Assembly (NCBI GenBank): GCA_016292705.1
Contig: JAEDHZ010000114.1
Location: forward strand, 1-5,605
Length of the DNA: 5,605 nt
Source of the DNA: Clostridiaceae bacterium
GTDB taxonomy: Bacteria > Bacillota > Clostridia > Oscillospirales > Acutalibacteraceae
Direction of reading: 5' to 3'
In this document: one piece after another, positions 5,543-5,605 of the stretch
How the letters are laid out: each line of letters starts with the position of its first letter
How positions within the stretch are numbered: the stretch's first letter is position 1
Made by a program: the position numbers and the translations under genes
Notes under the pieces: generated by a model
Seen by the model: only the letters and a program-made list of their open reading frames with translations
What the model was told of the DNA's origin: nothing
Databases searched by the model: none

Positions 5543-5590
5543 TTTTTTTGCCGCATTCAGCGAAGAAAAAGGAAATCAAAAAACAAAGCT

Positions 5591-5605
5591 ATGAAATCTC
5601 TGAAT
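5591..5605 (+). CDS. Possible start of a downstream gene, cut by the window edge
   Basis: ATG at 5591 opens a frame reading MKSLN to the window end. The nearest purine-rich site, AAGGAAA at 5569-5575, is about 16 bases upstream, which is too far for a good ribosome binding site. An alternative frame from TTG at 5548 is also open to the edge and has a lysine-rich translation. With only five codons I cannot name a product or be sure that a gene begins here. Confidence 0.2.

Noticed and set aside
5518..5549. Possible terminator after maf: AATCA/TGATT arms before a T run
   Set aside because: The stem has five A+T-rich pairs plus a bulged three-base extension, too weak to support a terminator call; a downstream gene may continue the operon.

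Overview
This window is an ordinary, tightly packed bacterial chromosomal segment of seven complete protein-coding genes. I see no mobile element, CRISPR array, rRNA or tRNA gene. Moderate GC, strong AGGAGG-type ribosome binding sites, sigma-A-like promoters, a type III (CoaX) pantothenate kinase, an MscL ending in a zinc ribbon and a cytoplasmic M14 peptidase together suggest a Clostridia-type Bacillota, perhaps near Oscillospirales. That placement is inferred from gene content; there is no marker RNA here.

Layout from left to right. Positions 1-109 hold no convincing gene. coaX (110-874, minus) and a radical SAM activase-like gene (1035-1904, plus) diverge from a short region with a near-consensus promoter for coaX and an extended -10 for the radical SAM gene. 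mscL (1984-2493) has its own good promoter and overlaps proC (2493-3287) by one base, so the two form a translationally coupled pair. proC converges on an M14 zinc peptidase gene (3307-4209, minus); the 19-base gap contains part of an A+T-rich hairpin. A 212-bp divergent region (4210-4421) follows, with a candidate promoter flanked by two inverted repeats. After it comes a Nudix hydrolase gene (4422-4967) overlapping a maf gene (4964-5542) by ATGA. The right edge may hold the first codons of another gene.

Two pairings make functional sense. mscL-proC joins an osmotic safety valve to the last step of proline synthesis. Nudix-maf joins two house-cleaning pyrophosphatases. coaX feeds CoA synthesis. 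The radical SAM protein belongs to a widespread family without an agreed function and has no glycyl radical enzyme beside it here.

The points most worth a second look are the zinc-ribbon tail on MscL, the Arg-to-Leu change in the CoaX GADR motif, the Asn-Arg to Asn-His change in the M14 peptidase, the inverted repeats around the Nudix promoter, and two start codons that should be placed downstream of the longest open frame. I found no clear evidence of an undescribed system.
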